This document shows, piece by piece, positions 26,256 to 34,223 of a stretch of 34,401 nt of DNA. The translations under genes were made by a program, and so were the position numbers. Below the pieces are notes generated by a model. That model saw nothing but the letters and a program-made list of their open reading frames with translations. It was not told the origin of the DNA and searched no databases. Numbering within the stretch: the stretch's first letter is position 1; every line of letters begins with the position of its first letter. This DNA comes from Poteriospumella lacustris (taxonomy: Eukaryota > Sar > Chrysophyceae > Chromulinales > Dinobryaceae): NCBI GenBank assembly GCA_008000375.1, contig SMOI01000338.1, positions 1 to 34,401 on the forward strand. The letters run 5' to 3'.

Positions 26256-27175
26256 ATGCCCATCGATAAGAACCCGCCCGAACGAGCCGATAAAACCAGT
26301 CGTACTCACCGTTCGATCGAAATGGAATTGGACTTGTGTCTCTATCGTGTAGTGAATGAGCAATGTGGAGGCCGTATCCTGCCGTTTGGTGTGCGGCAAT
26401 TAATCAAGGGATATGCCTGTGAAGTTCGACAACGCTACGATACGAGAGGCAGTGAAACTGTGGTGCAGCGATCGAGTAGCTGCTCAAATGAAGTACGGGG
26501 ACATCAACGATTGGGACGTGAGCCAGGTCACCGATATGTCTCAGCTCTTTAGGTATACCACATTCAATGATCGCATCGATCGTTGGGACGTGCGAAACAT
26601 CACATCGATGGCGTTCCTCTTTTTCAATGCGACTGTCTTCAATCAGCCGCTGGACACGTGGGACGTGGGTCAAGTGACGAGGATGGACAGTATGTTTTAC
26701 CTTGCGAAAGACTTCAACCAGCCGTTAGACACGTGGGATGTGAGGCAGGTGACGACGATGGATTACATGTTCTATGGTGCCTCGTCGTTTGATCAGTCGC
26801 TATCCTCCTGGGACGTGAGTCGTGTCACCAATACGGAGTTTATGTTCGCTTACTCAGCCGTGGGGACCAGCCACCGGACACGTGGGAAGTGAGCCGGGTC
26901 GTTTAATTAGTCCTTGTCCACATAGAACGTTAGCCAAGTAGCCGAGTACTGTGGCAAAGCTTGGGTCGTTCAACAACGTGGGATATCGGGCAGGTGACCG
27001 ATATAGGTTACTTGTTTTTTTCGCGGAGCCGCATCGTTTAACCACCCCCTGTTTAACACGGTGCGGGGGACGGGGGTGAGGGTGAGTCATCTTCGGGGTG
27101 TGCGAGGTAATGTTTGAGCGAGCGATGTCGTTTCCACAGTCGTAACCAGTGCTGTTGCCAAGACGCAACAGCCGT
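26256..27175 (+). pseudogene. BspA-like/DUF285 repeat protein, class II, multiply broken
   Basis: The ATG at 26256 starts MPIDKNPPERADKTSRTHRS, LCLYRVVNEQCGG, ILPFGVRQLIKGYA. Two bases are then missing near 26420 (GCCTGTGAAG for GCCTTTGTGAA). The next frame carries VKFDNATIREAVKLWC and repeats to FMFAYSAV, where one base is lost near 26865 (GGGGACCAGCCACC for TTCAACCAGCCACT). Beyond that only degraded repeat pieces are recognisable: TCGTTTAATTAGTCCTTGTC, GTTCAACAACGTGGGATATC, TCGTTTAACCACCCCCTG and a tail-like GGTAATGTTTGAGCGAGCG. It pairs head to head with the broken gene at 25822 and is the most decayed locus of its size. Confidence 0.8.
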
Positions 27176-27794
27176 AGAGCAGTCGAGATATGGGAAGCAT
27201 GTGGGTGGAGGTGGGTGGGTTGTATGGTCGATCGTGGACGAGCGAGAGAGTGCTTGCGTGTGAGTGAGCGTTCAGGGCCTCGCCTTGAGTAGTTGTTGCT
27301 CGTGACGGTCAGGCGTAGTCGTGCAGTATCATGGATTCTCTGCCCTTTAATATTGGTGGTTCCTACAGACCGGTGGACGAGCTGACCCCATTGGTCTGCT
27401 TCCGTTCCGATCTCTGACCGATTGGAGAGGGGGTTTGTCCATGTCAAGTCCTATCCGTGTTTTCTGCAATCGATTAGATGTGTCCGGATTGTCCGTCCAA
27501 TGTAATCAATCGTAAGTGTTACTAATTTGTCGCATGCTTTGGGACAGGGACAATCACCCTTCGTACTTCTCACATACGGAAACAAGATCTTCGACAGCTC
27601 CTTTCATCACCACACGAGATGCAAGAGATCGCCCACCAACTTGCCGATGGATGTTGTACACCTTTGGGCGCCTGATATTTGGTACGCTTTCACACCCCTT
27701 TAGACCGTAGTTTAGGTCGCTTTTTGCGATTTTACGGACTTTTGAAACTCTTTCTACTCGAAACGTATGCGTCTTTGGGTGACTAGATTGGGTT
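27176..27794 (+). other. Class II downstream region
   Basis: TATGGTCGATCGTGGACGAG and GAGTGAGCGTTCAGGGCC recall 16447-16500. CAATCGATTAGATGTGTCCG with GTCCGTCCAATGTAATC at 27467-27508 is the class II downstream block. The part 27580-27790 codes no recognisable protein. Confidence 0.35.
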
Positions 27795-28345
27795 CTGGTT
27801 CTCAGATGAAAAGCAGATGAACATCCAGGTTCTTCGTGTACCTGTATCACGTCTTCTTTCTTGAGCAGCTGAATATATATAAACGTTACCATTCGCGATA
27901 ATCGTGGAGACTCGAACAGTCTGCAAACGTCCGACAACCGCAGTCATTTATTGACTTGTCATGGTGTCGATCACCCACTCCATCACAGTTCGGTACCAAA
28001 GATAGATCTGGCAAAAGCGCACATCCCTTCAGCTTGGTAGTGGTGGTGGTGGTGGTGGTGGTGGTGGTGGTGGTGGTGGTGGTGGTGGTGGTGTGGTGGT
28101 GGTGGTGGTGGTGGTGGTGGTGGTGGTGGTGGTGGTCGTGGTGGGGGGGGGGGGCGTAAAACGGTATCCAGTACGTACCGATGCATGAGATAAAACTGTG
28201 GGTTATATGCATGAGATATGACTCCCGAATCGTCATGAGTTGCATCCAGTTCGAGGCAGATATCATTTTCTTTTAGAGACAGCAGTGCAACCTGTAGTAC
28301 CACAGCCACCACAGCAATCTGCTACTACAGCGATGCAGATGGAAT
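27795..28345 (-). other. Conserved non-family element, copy 2, interrupted by a GGT tract
   Basis: This is the counterpart of 21891-22130. The two conserved peptides on the minus strand (QLLKKEDVIQVHEEPG near 27830-27890; VVLQVALLSLKENDICLELD near 28240-28310) are here separated by about 270 extra bases that include the GGT tract. The present open frames are therefore not those of an intact gene. Confidence 0.4.
28037..28155 (+). repeat. (GTG)n trinucleotide tract with terminal G run
   Basis: More than 30 GTG/GGT units with one TGG-to-GTG phase slip near 28092 end in a run of about 12 G. The poly-His and poly-Val frames here are by-products of the tract. Confidence 0.95.
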
Positions 28346-28379
28346 CAACAAACCTCAATTCAGAAGGTCGATTACGACC

Positions 28380-29074
28380 TCACATCCCACGTTGATTGAA
28401 CGACTCGGCCCCATCAAACATACTCATCATGGTCATTACTCGACTGACGTCCCATATGGACACTATGGCTGATTGAACGACGAGGCGAAGGTGAATAGGA
28501 AAGACATATTGGTGACTTGGCTCACATCCCACGTGGCCAGTGGCTGGTTAAACGAGACAGCGCGAGAGAACAAACACTCCATATTGGTGACATGACCAAC
28601 GTTCCACGTTGATAACGGCTGGTTGAACGACGAAGCGCCACGAAATAGGTGGTGCATCGTGATCACCCGACTCACATCCCATGTGTCCAACGGCTGGTTG
28701 AAAGCAGCCGCAAAGAAAACCATATTGTTTATCGAAGTGACGTTCCCCACGTCCCAACGGTCGATACGATCATTGAACGTGGTATGAGAAAAGTGGGATT
28801 CCATATCGGTGACCTGGCTCACGTCCCAATCGTTGATGTCCCCGTACCGTTGTAAGGCAAGAGCTCGGTCGTCGCACCACAGCTGCACCGCCTCATTGTC
28901 GAACGATTCGTAGGCATAGTCTTTGATCAGTTGCCGCACGCCGAACGGCAAGATGCGGCCTCCGCATTTCTCTCTTACTACGCGATGCAGACACAAGTGG
29001 AATACCACGGTGAGTGGGCGGTGAGTACGACCTATTTCATCGGTTCGTGCTGACGGGGTCGTCCTAGTGGACAT
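28380..29074 (-). pseudogene. BspA-like/DUF285 repeat protein, truncated by frameshift
   Basis: ATG at 29074 starts MSTRTTPSARTDEIGRTHRP, LCLHRVVREKCGG, ILPFGVRQLIKDYAY. Four residues (TLRE) are missing in frame before AVQLWC. After the opening units and three FNQ repeats the frame stops at 28463, directly after SSFNQP. Compared with relatives two extra bases stand in CCATAGTGTCCATATGG (relatives CCATTGTCCACATGG). Beyond the stop WDVSRVMTMMSMFDGAESFNQ can still be read in the shifted frame to about 28395, where it breaks into the junction sequence CAGAAGGTCGATTACGACC. A 203-residue product is possible. It is the degraded counterpart of 22174-23343. Confidence 0.8.
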
Positions 29075-29251
29075 GGGTTGTCTATGAACAGTTGCTTTCG
29101 GCAAACCATTTCCTGTCCAAAACGGCAAGATTCGTTCGGCAATAAGACAATGTGATAAGATCGGAGACCTGCCTCCTGTGAATGACTTCTGGAGTTTTTC
29201 CGGTACATGGCATTGTGACCTGAACTGCCACTGTGTTGTTCGTTGCCTCCT

Positions 29252-29261
29252 CCATTTGTAC
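29252..29261 (+). promoter_or_regulatory. Upstream element CCATTTGTAC in head-to-head spacer
   Basis: It lies 185 bases before the ATG at 29446, in a spacer nearly identical to 23344-23676 apart from simple-sequence changes (CTCTCTTTCTCTCTC at 29293-29313). Confidence 0.45.
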
Positions 29262-29445
29262 TGCTGATGATGATGTCATCGTTTTTGAAACGCCTCTCTT
29301 TCTCTCTCTCTCTGTGTGTGCCAGAGCAGCAGAGCCGGCATTTGCTGATCGATATTGGATATGGATATGGGATAGTTAGGATACAGTATAGTCATGCTAG
29401 AAAGTATTTATTCACAGATCAAAGACAACCATACCCGCCATTATC

Positions 29446-30462
29446 ATGACTACACATCAAACACGAACCGATGAATCCGGTCTTTCTCACCGTCCGATCG
29501 CCACGGTCGTGGACTTGTGTCTCTATCGCGTGATGAACGAAGGCTGTGGAGGACGTATCTTGCCATTTGGCGTGCGAAAGATGATCAAGGACTATGCCTT
29601 TGTGAAATTCGACAACGACACGCTACGTGAGGCCGTAAAACTGTGGTGCAGAGATCGAGTGGCTGCTCTTCAGCGGTACGGAGACATCAACGATTGGGAC
29701 GTGACCCAGGTCACAGACATGTCTCGGCTCTTTCAAGATACCACGTTCAATGATCGCATCGACGGTTGGGACGTACGGAACGTCGAATTGATGGAAAGAA
29801 TGTTCCACCTTGCGACGGACTTCAACCAGCCGCTGGACACGTGGGACGTGCGGAAGGTGACTACGATGCACTGCATGTTTCGTGGCGCTTTGTCGTTTAA
29901 CCAACCGTTGTCCGCCTGGGACGTTGGTCGAGTCACCAATATGCAATATATGTTCTCTGGTGCCGCCGTGTTCAACCAGCCACTGGATACGTGGGATGTG
30001 AGCCAGGTCACAGATATCTCTTGCATATTCTCGCGCGCCTCGTCGTTCAATCAGTCGTTGTCAACGTGGGATGTCAGTAAGGTTCGGGATATGAGTGGTA
30101 CGTTTGGTGGGGCGAAGTCGTTTAATCAGTCATTGGTCACGTGGGATGTCAGTCAGGTTACCGATATGAGTTGCATGTTTGTCGGAGTCGTATCGTTCAA
30201 CCAGCCGTTGATCACGTGGGACGTAAGCCGGGTCACAGATATGAGTTATATGTTTAGCAATGCACCGTCGTTCAACCAGCCTTTGGCCACATGGGATGTC
30301 AGTCAGGTGACCAATATGAGTAGCATGTTTTTCGGTGCGGTATCGTTCAACCAGCCTCTGGACACGTGGAGTATACGTCGTATCGGGAGTGCGCGAGGTA
30401 TGTTGGACGGAGCGACGTCTTTCCAACAGCCGATACCAGTGTCGTTGCAGCGGCTCTTGTAG
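29446..30462 (+). CDS. BspA-like/DUF285 repeat protein, 338 aa
   Basis: The cap MTTHQTRTDESGLSHRPI, LCLYRVMNEGCGG, ILPFGVRKMIKDYAF is followed by ten repeats. The first seven units match the gene at 23677 almost residue for residue; the last three differ, and the extra unit (within FNQPLITWDVSRVTDM / FNQPLATWDVSQVTNM) accounts for the 25-residue length difference. The tail is IRRIGSARGMLDGATSFQQP. It belongs to the second full copy of the head-to-head segment, whose minus-strand partner is broken while this gene is open. Confidence 0.9.
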   Translation: MTTHQTRTDESGLSHRPIATVVDLCLYRVMNEGCGGRILPFGVRKMIKDYAFVKFDNDTLREAVKLWCRDRVAALQRYGDINDWDVTQVTDMSRLFQDTTFNDRIDGWDVRNVELMERMFHLATDFNQPLDTWDVRKVTTMHCMFRGALSFNQPLSAWDVGRVTNMQYMFSGAAVFNQPLDTWDVSQVTDISCIFSRASSFNQSLSTWDVSKVRDMSGTFGGAKSFNQSLVTWDVSQVTDMSCMFVGVVSFNQPLITWDVSRVTDMSYMFSNAPSFNQPLATWDVSQVTNMSSMFFGAVSFNQPLDTWSIRRIGSARGMLDGATSFQQPIPVSLQRLL

Positions 30463-30603
30463 CTCAACGCCCTCTGAGCCGTGGCTGGGGGCAGCTGCCG
30501 TTAACCAGCCCTTGGGTGCCCGACTCAGGATGTGGGTGAGGCTGAGCGTGTTCACTACTATGCATGGGGATATTGACGGTGTGGAATAGAAGCCAGGTTG
30601 TCC
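30463..30603 (+). other. Downstream region with repeat scar, right end of the segmental duplication
   Basis: CTCAACGCCCTCTGAGCCG, GGGGGCAGCTGCCG, AACCAGCCCTTGGGTGCCCG and TTCACTACTATGCATGGGGA parallel 24619-24720. The likeness ends near GGATATTGACGGTGTGGAAT. Confidence 0.5.
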
Positions 30604-30698
30604 ATGTTCAATTAGCCCTTGTCCACGTGGAACGTCAGTCAAGTATCGACTCTGGCGGGTATGTTTTGATGGGGCCCAGTCGTTACACCAGCCCGTAG
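30604..30698 (+). pseudogene. BspA-like/DUF285 fragment, about one repeat
   Basis: TTCAATTAGCCCTTGTCCAC, GTGGAACGTCAGTCAAGTA and CTGGCGGGTATGTTTTGATG correspond to FNQPLSTWNVSQVSTLAGMFDG, with a stop (TAG for CAG) and a one-base insertion. It closely resembles part of the degraded gene at 26900-26940. Confidence 0.7.
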
Positions 30699-30800
30699 TG
30701 AGCGTGTCTATATCAACCATAGTCTGTACCTTGCTTCATTAACAAACCGGTACTTGGTAAATACTATAGGGTAAAGTAGAGGGCTACCAAACGATAGACA

Positions 30801-30890
30801 CGTCCGTCCCAACGGTCAATGCAATGCGTTGAAGGTGGTATGTACGGCGGAAGAGAGAAGACATATATCAGTGACTCTGCTCACGTCCCA
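30801..30890 (-). pseudogene. BspA-like/DUF285 fragment, first repeats, inverted
   Basis: CGTCCCAACGGTCAATGCAA, GTTGAAGGTGGTATGTACG and CATATATCAGTGACTCTGCT, then CACGTCCCA, are the minus-strand image of the WDVSQVTDM...FNDRIDRWDV region, with several changes. It stands in front of the class II upstream module of the next gene. Confidence 0.65.
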
Positions 30891-30919
30891 CCCGCCACCT
30901 GAGAGAACGCCTCTGCCAC

Positions 30920-30981
30920 GGTGCTACGGTGCTACGGCGCTACGGTGCTACGGTGCTACGGTGCTACGGTGCTACGGTGCT
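30920..30981 (+). repeat. Octanucleotide GGTGCTAC tandem repeat
   Basis: Between seven and eight head-to-tail copies, one with GGCGCTAC. The corresponding sites before the other class II genes have no such expansion (only GTGCTATGGTC at 32518). Confidence 0.9.
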
Positions 30982-31042
30982 GATGGACGTTGTACATCTG
31001 CGATGTCAAGCTATCACACTACAGACGGACTTAACTAGTGAG

Positions 31043-31052
31043 CCACCTGTAC
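31043..31052 (+). promoter_or_regulatory. Upstream element CCACCTGTAC
   Basis: It lies 204 bases before the ATG at 31256. The class II module (GTTGTACATCTGCGATGTC, AAGCTATCACACTACAGACG) occupies 30985-31030, and the leader CAATCGAAGAATCAATCAAA follows at 31121. Confidence 0.45.
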
Positions 31053-31255
31053 ACGCACTCGTTTTTGACCCGCTGTGACCACCACTGCCACTGGCAGAGA
31101 TTGTGAAAGGTCAACAAGTTCAATCGAAGAATCAATCAAAGAACCCCGTAGCTGCTCATTGTTTATCATAAACCAATCAAAAGTCAAGCAAAACCTGTTC
31201 TGGTAGTAATCATTGGAGATCTGTTTCCCGGGACAGACTGTGTGTATTGACAACT

Positions 31256-32158
31256 ATGTCCATCGAAAGGAACCCCACAGAACGAACCGATGAAACAGGT
31301 TGTTCTCAACCTCCAATCGCCGTGGAATTGGACTTATGTCTGTATCGCGCGGTGGCCGAACATTGTCGAGGTCGCATCTTGCCGTTTGGTGTGCGACAAA
31401 TGATCAAAGACTTTGCCTTTGTGACGTTCGACAACGATACGATACGAAAGGCGGTGAAGCTGTGGTGCAGAGATCGTGCAGCTGCTCTTCAGCAGTACGG
31501 GGACATCAACGATTGGGACGTGAGCCAGGTAACGGATATGGCTTCCCTCTTTCGCAATACCTCGTTCAATGATCGCATCGACCGTTGGGACGTACGGAAC
31601 GTCACCACGATGGAGGAAATGTTTGACTTCGCGAAGGTTTTCAACCAGCCACTGGACACGTGGGACGTCAGTCACGTGACGGCGATGAAAAACATGTTTC
31701 ATGGTGCTTTGTCGTTTGACCAGTCGTTAGCCTCCTGGGACGTTAGCCGTGTCACCAATATGGAGTTTATGTTCTCTCATGCAGTGGTGTTTAACCAGCC
31801 ACTGGACACGTGGGAGGTGAGCCAGGTCACTGATCTATCTTGGATGTTTTCCCGTGCCACGTGGTTCAATCAGCCGTTGTCAACGTGGGATGTCAGTAAT
31901 GTTCGGCGAATGTGTGGTATGTTTGATAGGGCGAAGTCGTTTAACCAACCGTTAGCCACATGGGACATTAGACAGGCCACTAATATGAGTTACATGTTTG
32001 ATGGGGCCGTATCGTTCAACCAGACGTTAGACACGTGGGATTTGAGTCGTGTTCAGAGTAGGGGAGGCATGTTTAGTGGGGCGAAGTTGTATAAACGGTT
32101 GGTGCGTAGTAGAGCGATGGTGGAAACGCAACAGTGCGTGCGCACTGACGGATGCTGA
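31256..32158 (+). CDS. BspA-like/DUF285 repeat protein, class II, 300 aa, altered C-terminus
   Basis: The cap MSIERNPTERTDETGCSQPP, LCLYRAVAEHCRG, ILPFGVRQMIKDFAF, LWCRDRAAALQQYG is followed by eight repeats, including FDQSLASWDVSRVTNM and FNQTLDTWDLSRVQSR. The end reads KLYKRLVRSRAMVETQQCVR instead of GATSFQQS. CGGTTGGTGCGTAGTAGAGC and GATGG there resemble the sequence just beyond the stop of 18746-19678 (CGGTTGTAGCGC...AGAGCGATGG), so the frame appears to run into former 3' untranslated sequence after losing its stop. The start codon is the ATG at 31256; an in-frame TTG lies just before it. Confidence 0.85.
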   Translation: MSIERNPTERTDETGCSQPPIAVELDLCLYRAVAEHCRGRILPFGVRQMIKDFAFVTFDNDTIRKAVKLWCRDRAAALQQYGDINDWDVSQVTDMASLFRNTSFNDRIDRWDVRNVTTMEEMFDFAKVFNQPLDTWDVSHVTAMKNMFHGALSFDQSLASWDVSRVTNMEFMFSHAVVFNQPLDTWEVSQVTDLSWMFSRATWFNQPLSTWDVSNVRRMCGMFDRAKSFNQPLATWDIRQATNMSYMFDGAVSFNQTLDTWDLSRVQSRGGMFSGAKLYKRLVRSRAMVETQQCVRTDGC

Positions 32159-32586
32159 TGCGACCTTGCTGGATGCGAGTCACGCGTGAGACAGTTCACG
32201 ACCTTGTTCATGTGCGTATGGTCTGTGGTGTGTAGTATCCCATGAGGGTACTGCAGTACCGGCCACGATGCTGGCGGCAGCATCCTGTGCCACGTCCTGT
32301 GTGCGGAGGTCGTGTGCGCGATCTGTACATTGCATTAAGTATTTATACGTCAGCTTCCGTACCCCCACCCTCCCATAGTGAGCGTGTCTATCAACCACCG
32401 TCTGTGCGTTGCGTAAGAAACGAACGGTACTTGGTCATTGCTGGGGCATAGTAGAGGAGTACCAAACGATAGGCAGACACGTAAGTAAGGACTGTTCGTG
32501 AAGGAGAGCGCCTGCCATCGTGCTATGGTCGACGTAGTACATCGGTGATGTCAAGCTATTTACTATAGACTGGCTTAACTACTGAT
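32159..32586 (+). other. Class II intergenic region
   Basis: 32373-32475 (TAGTGAGCGTGTCTATCAAC, GGTACTTGGTCATTGC, GAGTACCAAACGATAG) recurs at 30697-30800. 32525-32575 (GGTCGACGTAGTACATCGG, GATGTCAAGCTATTTAC) is the class II upstream module. No gene is seen. Confidence 0.4.
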
Positions 32587-32596
32587 GCAGCTGTAC
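32587..32596 (+). promoter_or_regulatory. Upstream element GCAGCTGTAC
   Basis: A variant of the element, 169 bases before the ATG at 32765, followed by the class II leader CAATCGAAGAAACAAAGAAC. Confidence 0.4.
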
Positions 32597-32764
32597 ATGC
32601 ACTCGCCTTTGGCACTGTGCGACTGCGCGCGACAAAAGAGAAGTTCAATCGAAGAAACAAAGAACCCCAAACCTCATAGTTGTAAACCAATCACGTAAAG
32701 AAATATCCTGGGAGTAATCATTTGGAGATCTGTTTCCCGAGACAGACTGTGTGCATTGATAACT

Positions 32765-33709
32765 ATGTCCACCGAAAGAAACCCCACAGAACGAACCGAT
32801 GAAACAGGTTCTTCTCAACCTCCAATCGCAATGGTATTCGACTTGTGTCTGTATCGTGCGGTCGCGGAAACTTGTCGACACCGCATCTTGCCATTTGGCG
32901 TGCGACAGATGATCAAGGACTATGCCTTTCAGATTTTTAACAACGATACGTTAAGAGAGGCGCTGGACCTGTGGTGCGAAGATCGAGCAGCTGCTCTTCA
33001 GAAGTACGGGGACATCAACGACTGGGATGTGAGCAAGGTCACCGATATGGATTCTCTCTTTCCATATACCGCCTTCAATGATCGCATTGACCGTTGGGAC
33101 GTGCGAAATGTCACATCCATGGACAGTATGTTCTACCATGCGTCTGTCTTCAACCAGCCGTTGGACACGTGGGATGTGGGTCGGGTGACGACTATGAAAA
33201 ACATGTTTCATGGCGCTTTGTCGTTTGACCAGTCGCTGTCCACGTGGGACGTTAGTAGCGTCACCAATATGGAGGGTATGTTCTCTCATGCGGTGGTGTT
33301 CAACCAGCCACTGGACACGTGGGATGTGAGCCAGGTCACGGATTTATCTGACATATTCTCCCACGCCCCGTTGTTCAATCAGTCGTTGTCAACATGGGAC
33401 GTCAGCCGCGTAACAAATATGAGAAGCATGTTCGAAGGAGCCGCGTCGTTCAATCAGCCACTGGCCACATGGGATGTCAGTCAGGTCACCCATATGGGTT
33501 ACATGTTTTGTGAGGCCGCATCGTTTAATCAACCGTTAGCCACATGGGACATTAAGCAGGTCACCAATATGGGTTGCTTGTTTGATGGAGCCTCGTCGTT
33601 TAACCAGCCGTTGGACACGTGGGATGTGAGTCATGTTCGGTTTAGACAGGGGATGCTCGATGGAGCGACGTCATTTCAACAGTCGTTGCCAGTGCCGTTA
33701 CAAAGCTGA
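32765..33709 (+). CDS. BspA-like/DUF285 repeat protein, class II, 314 aa, last family member
   Basis: The cap MSTERNPTERTDETGSSQPP, LCLYRAVAETCRH, ILPFGVRQMIKDYAF, FNNDTLREALDLWCEDR is followed by nine repeats ending with FNQPLDTWDVSHVRFR and the tail GMLDGATSFQQSLPVPLQS. It shares leader and upstream sequence with its neighbour at 31256 (GGAGATCTGTTTCCCG before both), which marks the two as a tandem duplicate. The neighbour has lost its normal tail while this copy keeps it. Confidence 0.9.
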   Translation: MSTERNPTERTDETGSSQPPIAMVFDLCLYRAVAETCRHRILPFGVRQMIKDYAFQIFNNDTLREALDLWCEDRAAALQKYGDINDWDVSKVTDMDSLFPYTAFNDRIDRWDVRNVTSMDSMFYHASVFNQPLDTWDVGRVTTMKNMFHGALSFDQSLSTWDVSSVTNMEGMFSHAVVFNQPLDTWDVSQVTDLSDIFSHAPLFNQSLSTWDVSRVTNMRSMFEGAASFNQPLATWDVSQVTHMGYMFCEAASFNQPLATWDIKQVTNMGCLFDGASSFNQPLDTWDVSHVRFRQGMLDGATSFQQSLPVPLQS

Positions 33710-34196
33710 TAGCAGCGCAACGGGGCTATAGAGCGTCATAACACTGATACCACCTCCCTGATATACAAGCGCCGTGAAGATTTGTACACGCCCAAGCGAC
33801 TCTTCCCATCTGCAGAACTATAGATATAAAATATTCTGTAAAGCCTCCATCACAAGAGATATCAGAGCGATAGAGAGTCTATTTCGTGCTAATGGGTCGG
33901 TGGGTGGCGTGTGGACCTTATATAAGTGATGTATGTGAGCAATTGACTCGACAAACCGGCAGTAGAAGACCTAACAACAACACTTTGCACGAGTATCTGG
34001 TTCACCAGATCATCGAGTCGCAGGTGATGATTCGTTGGTCTTCAGGAAATGACATAACGTATAACCTGGTTATACGTGATTTCCAAAAATTGATGTTAGG
34101 GTCACGGTTAGTTGATAAAAACGTTACGTAGGGCAGTGCGACGGTGGACGGCGGCCACAGCCTAGGTTTAGGTAGACACGCACGGCAAGTAGGGAT
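33710..34196. other. Region beyond the array, no recognisable gene
   Basis: Only GCAGCGCAACGGGGCTATAG directly after the stop resembles other class II ends. A plus-strand frame from ATG 33892 to 34131 (79 codons, MGRWVACGPYISDV...) has no family feature and nothing to confirm it. I see no repeat-family sequence after 33740. Confidence 0.4.
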
Positions 34197-34223
34197 TTGG
34201 GTTAGGGTTAGGGTTAGGGTTAG
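34197..34223 (+). repeat. Short TTAGGG-type telomere-like tract
   Basis: TTGG is followed by almost four perfect GTTAGG units, flanked by degenerate GGGTTTGGGTTGGG (34229-34250) and CCTAGGTTTAGG (34161-34172). The G-rich strand runs toward the right edge, the orientation expected for a right-hand chromosome end. At least 170 bases of ordinary sequence follow, so this is an internal tract. Confidence 0.85.

Noticed and set aside
27886-28312. Poly-His, poly-Pro and poly-Val frames
   Set aside because: They are products of the (GTG)n tract in different frames and strands.
33892-34131. Plus-strand frame of 79 codons after the array
   Set aside because: No domain, repeat or conserved neighbour supports it. 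It is recorded only as a possibility in the region entry.
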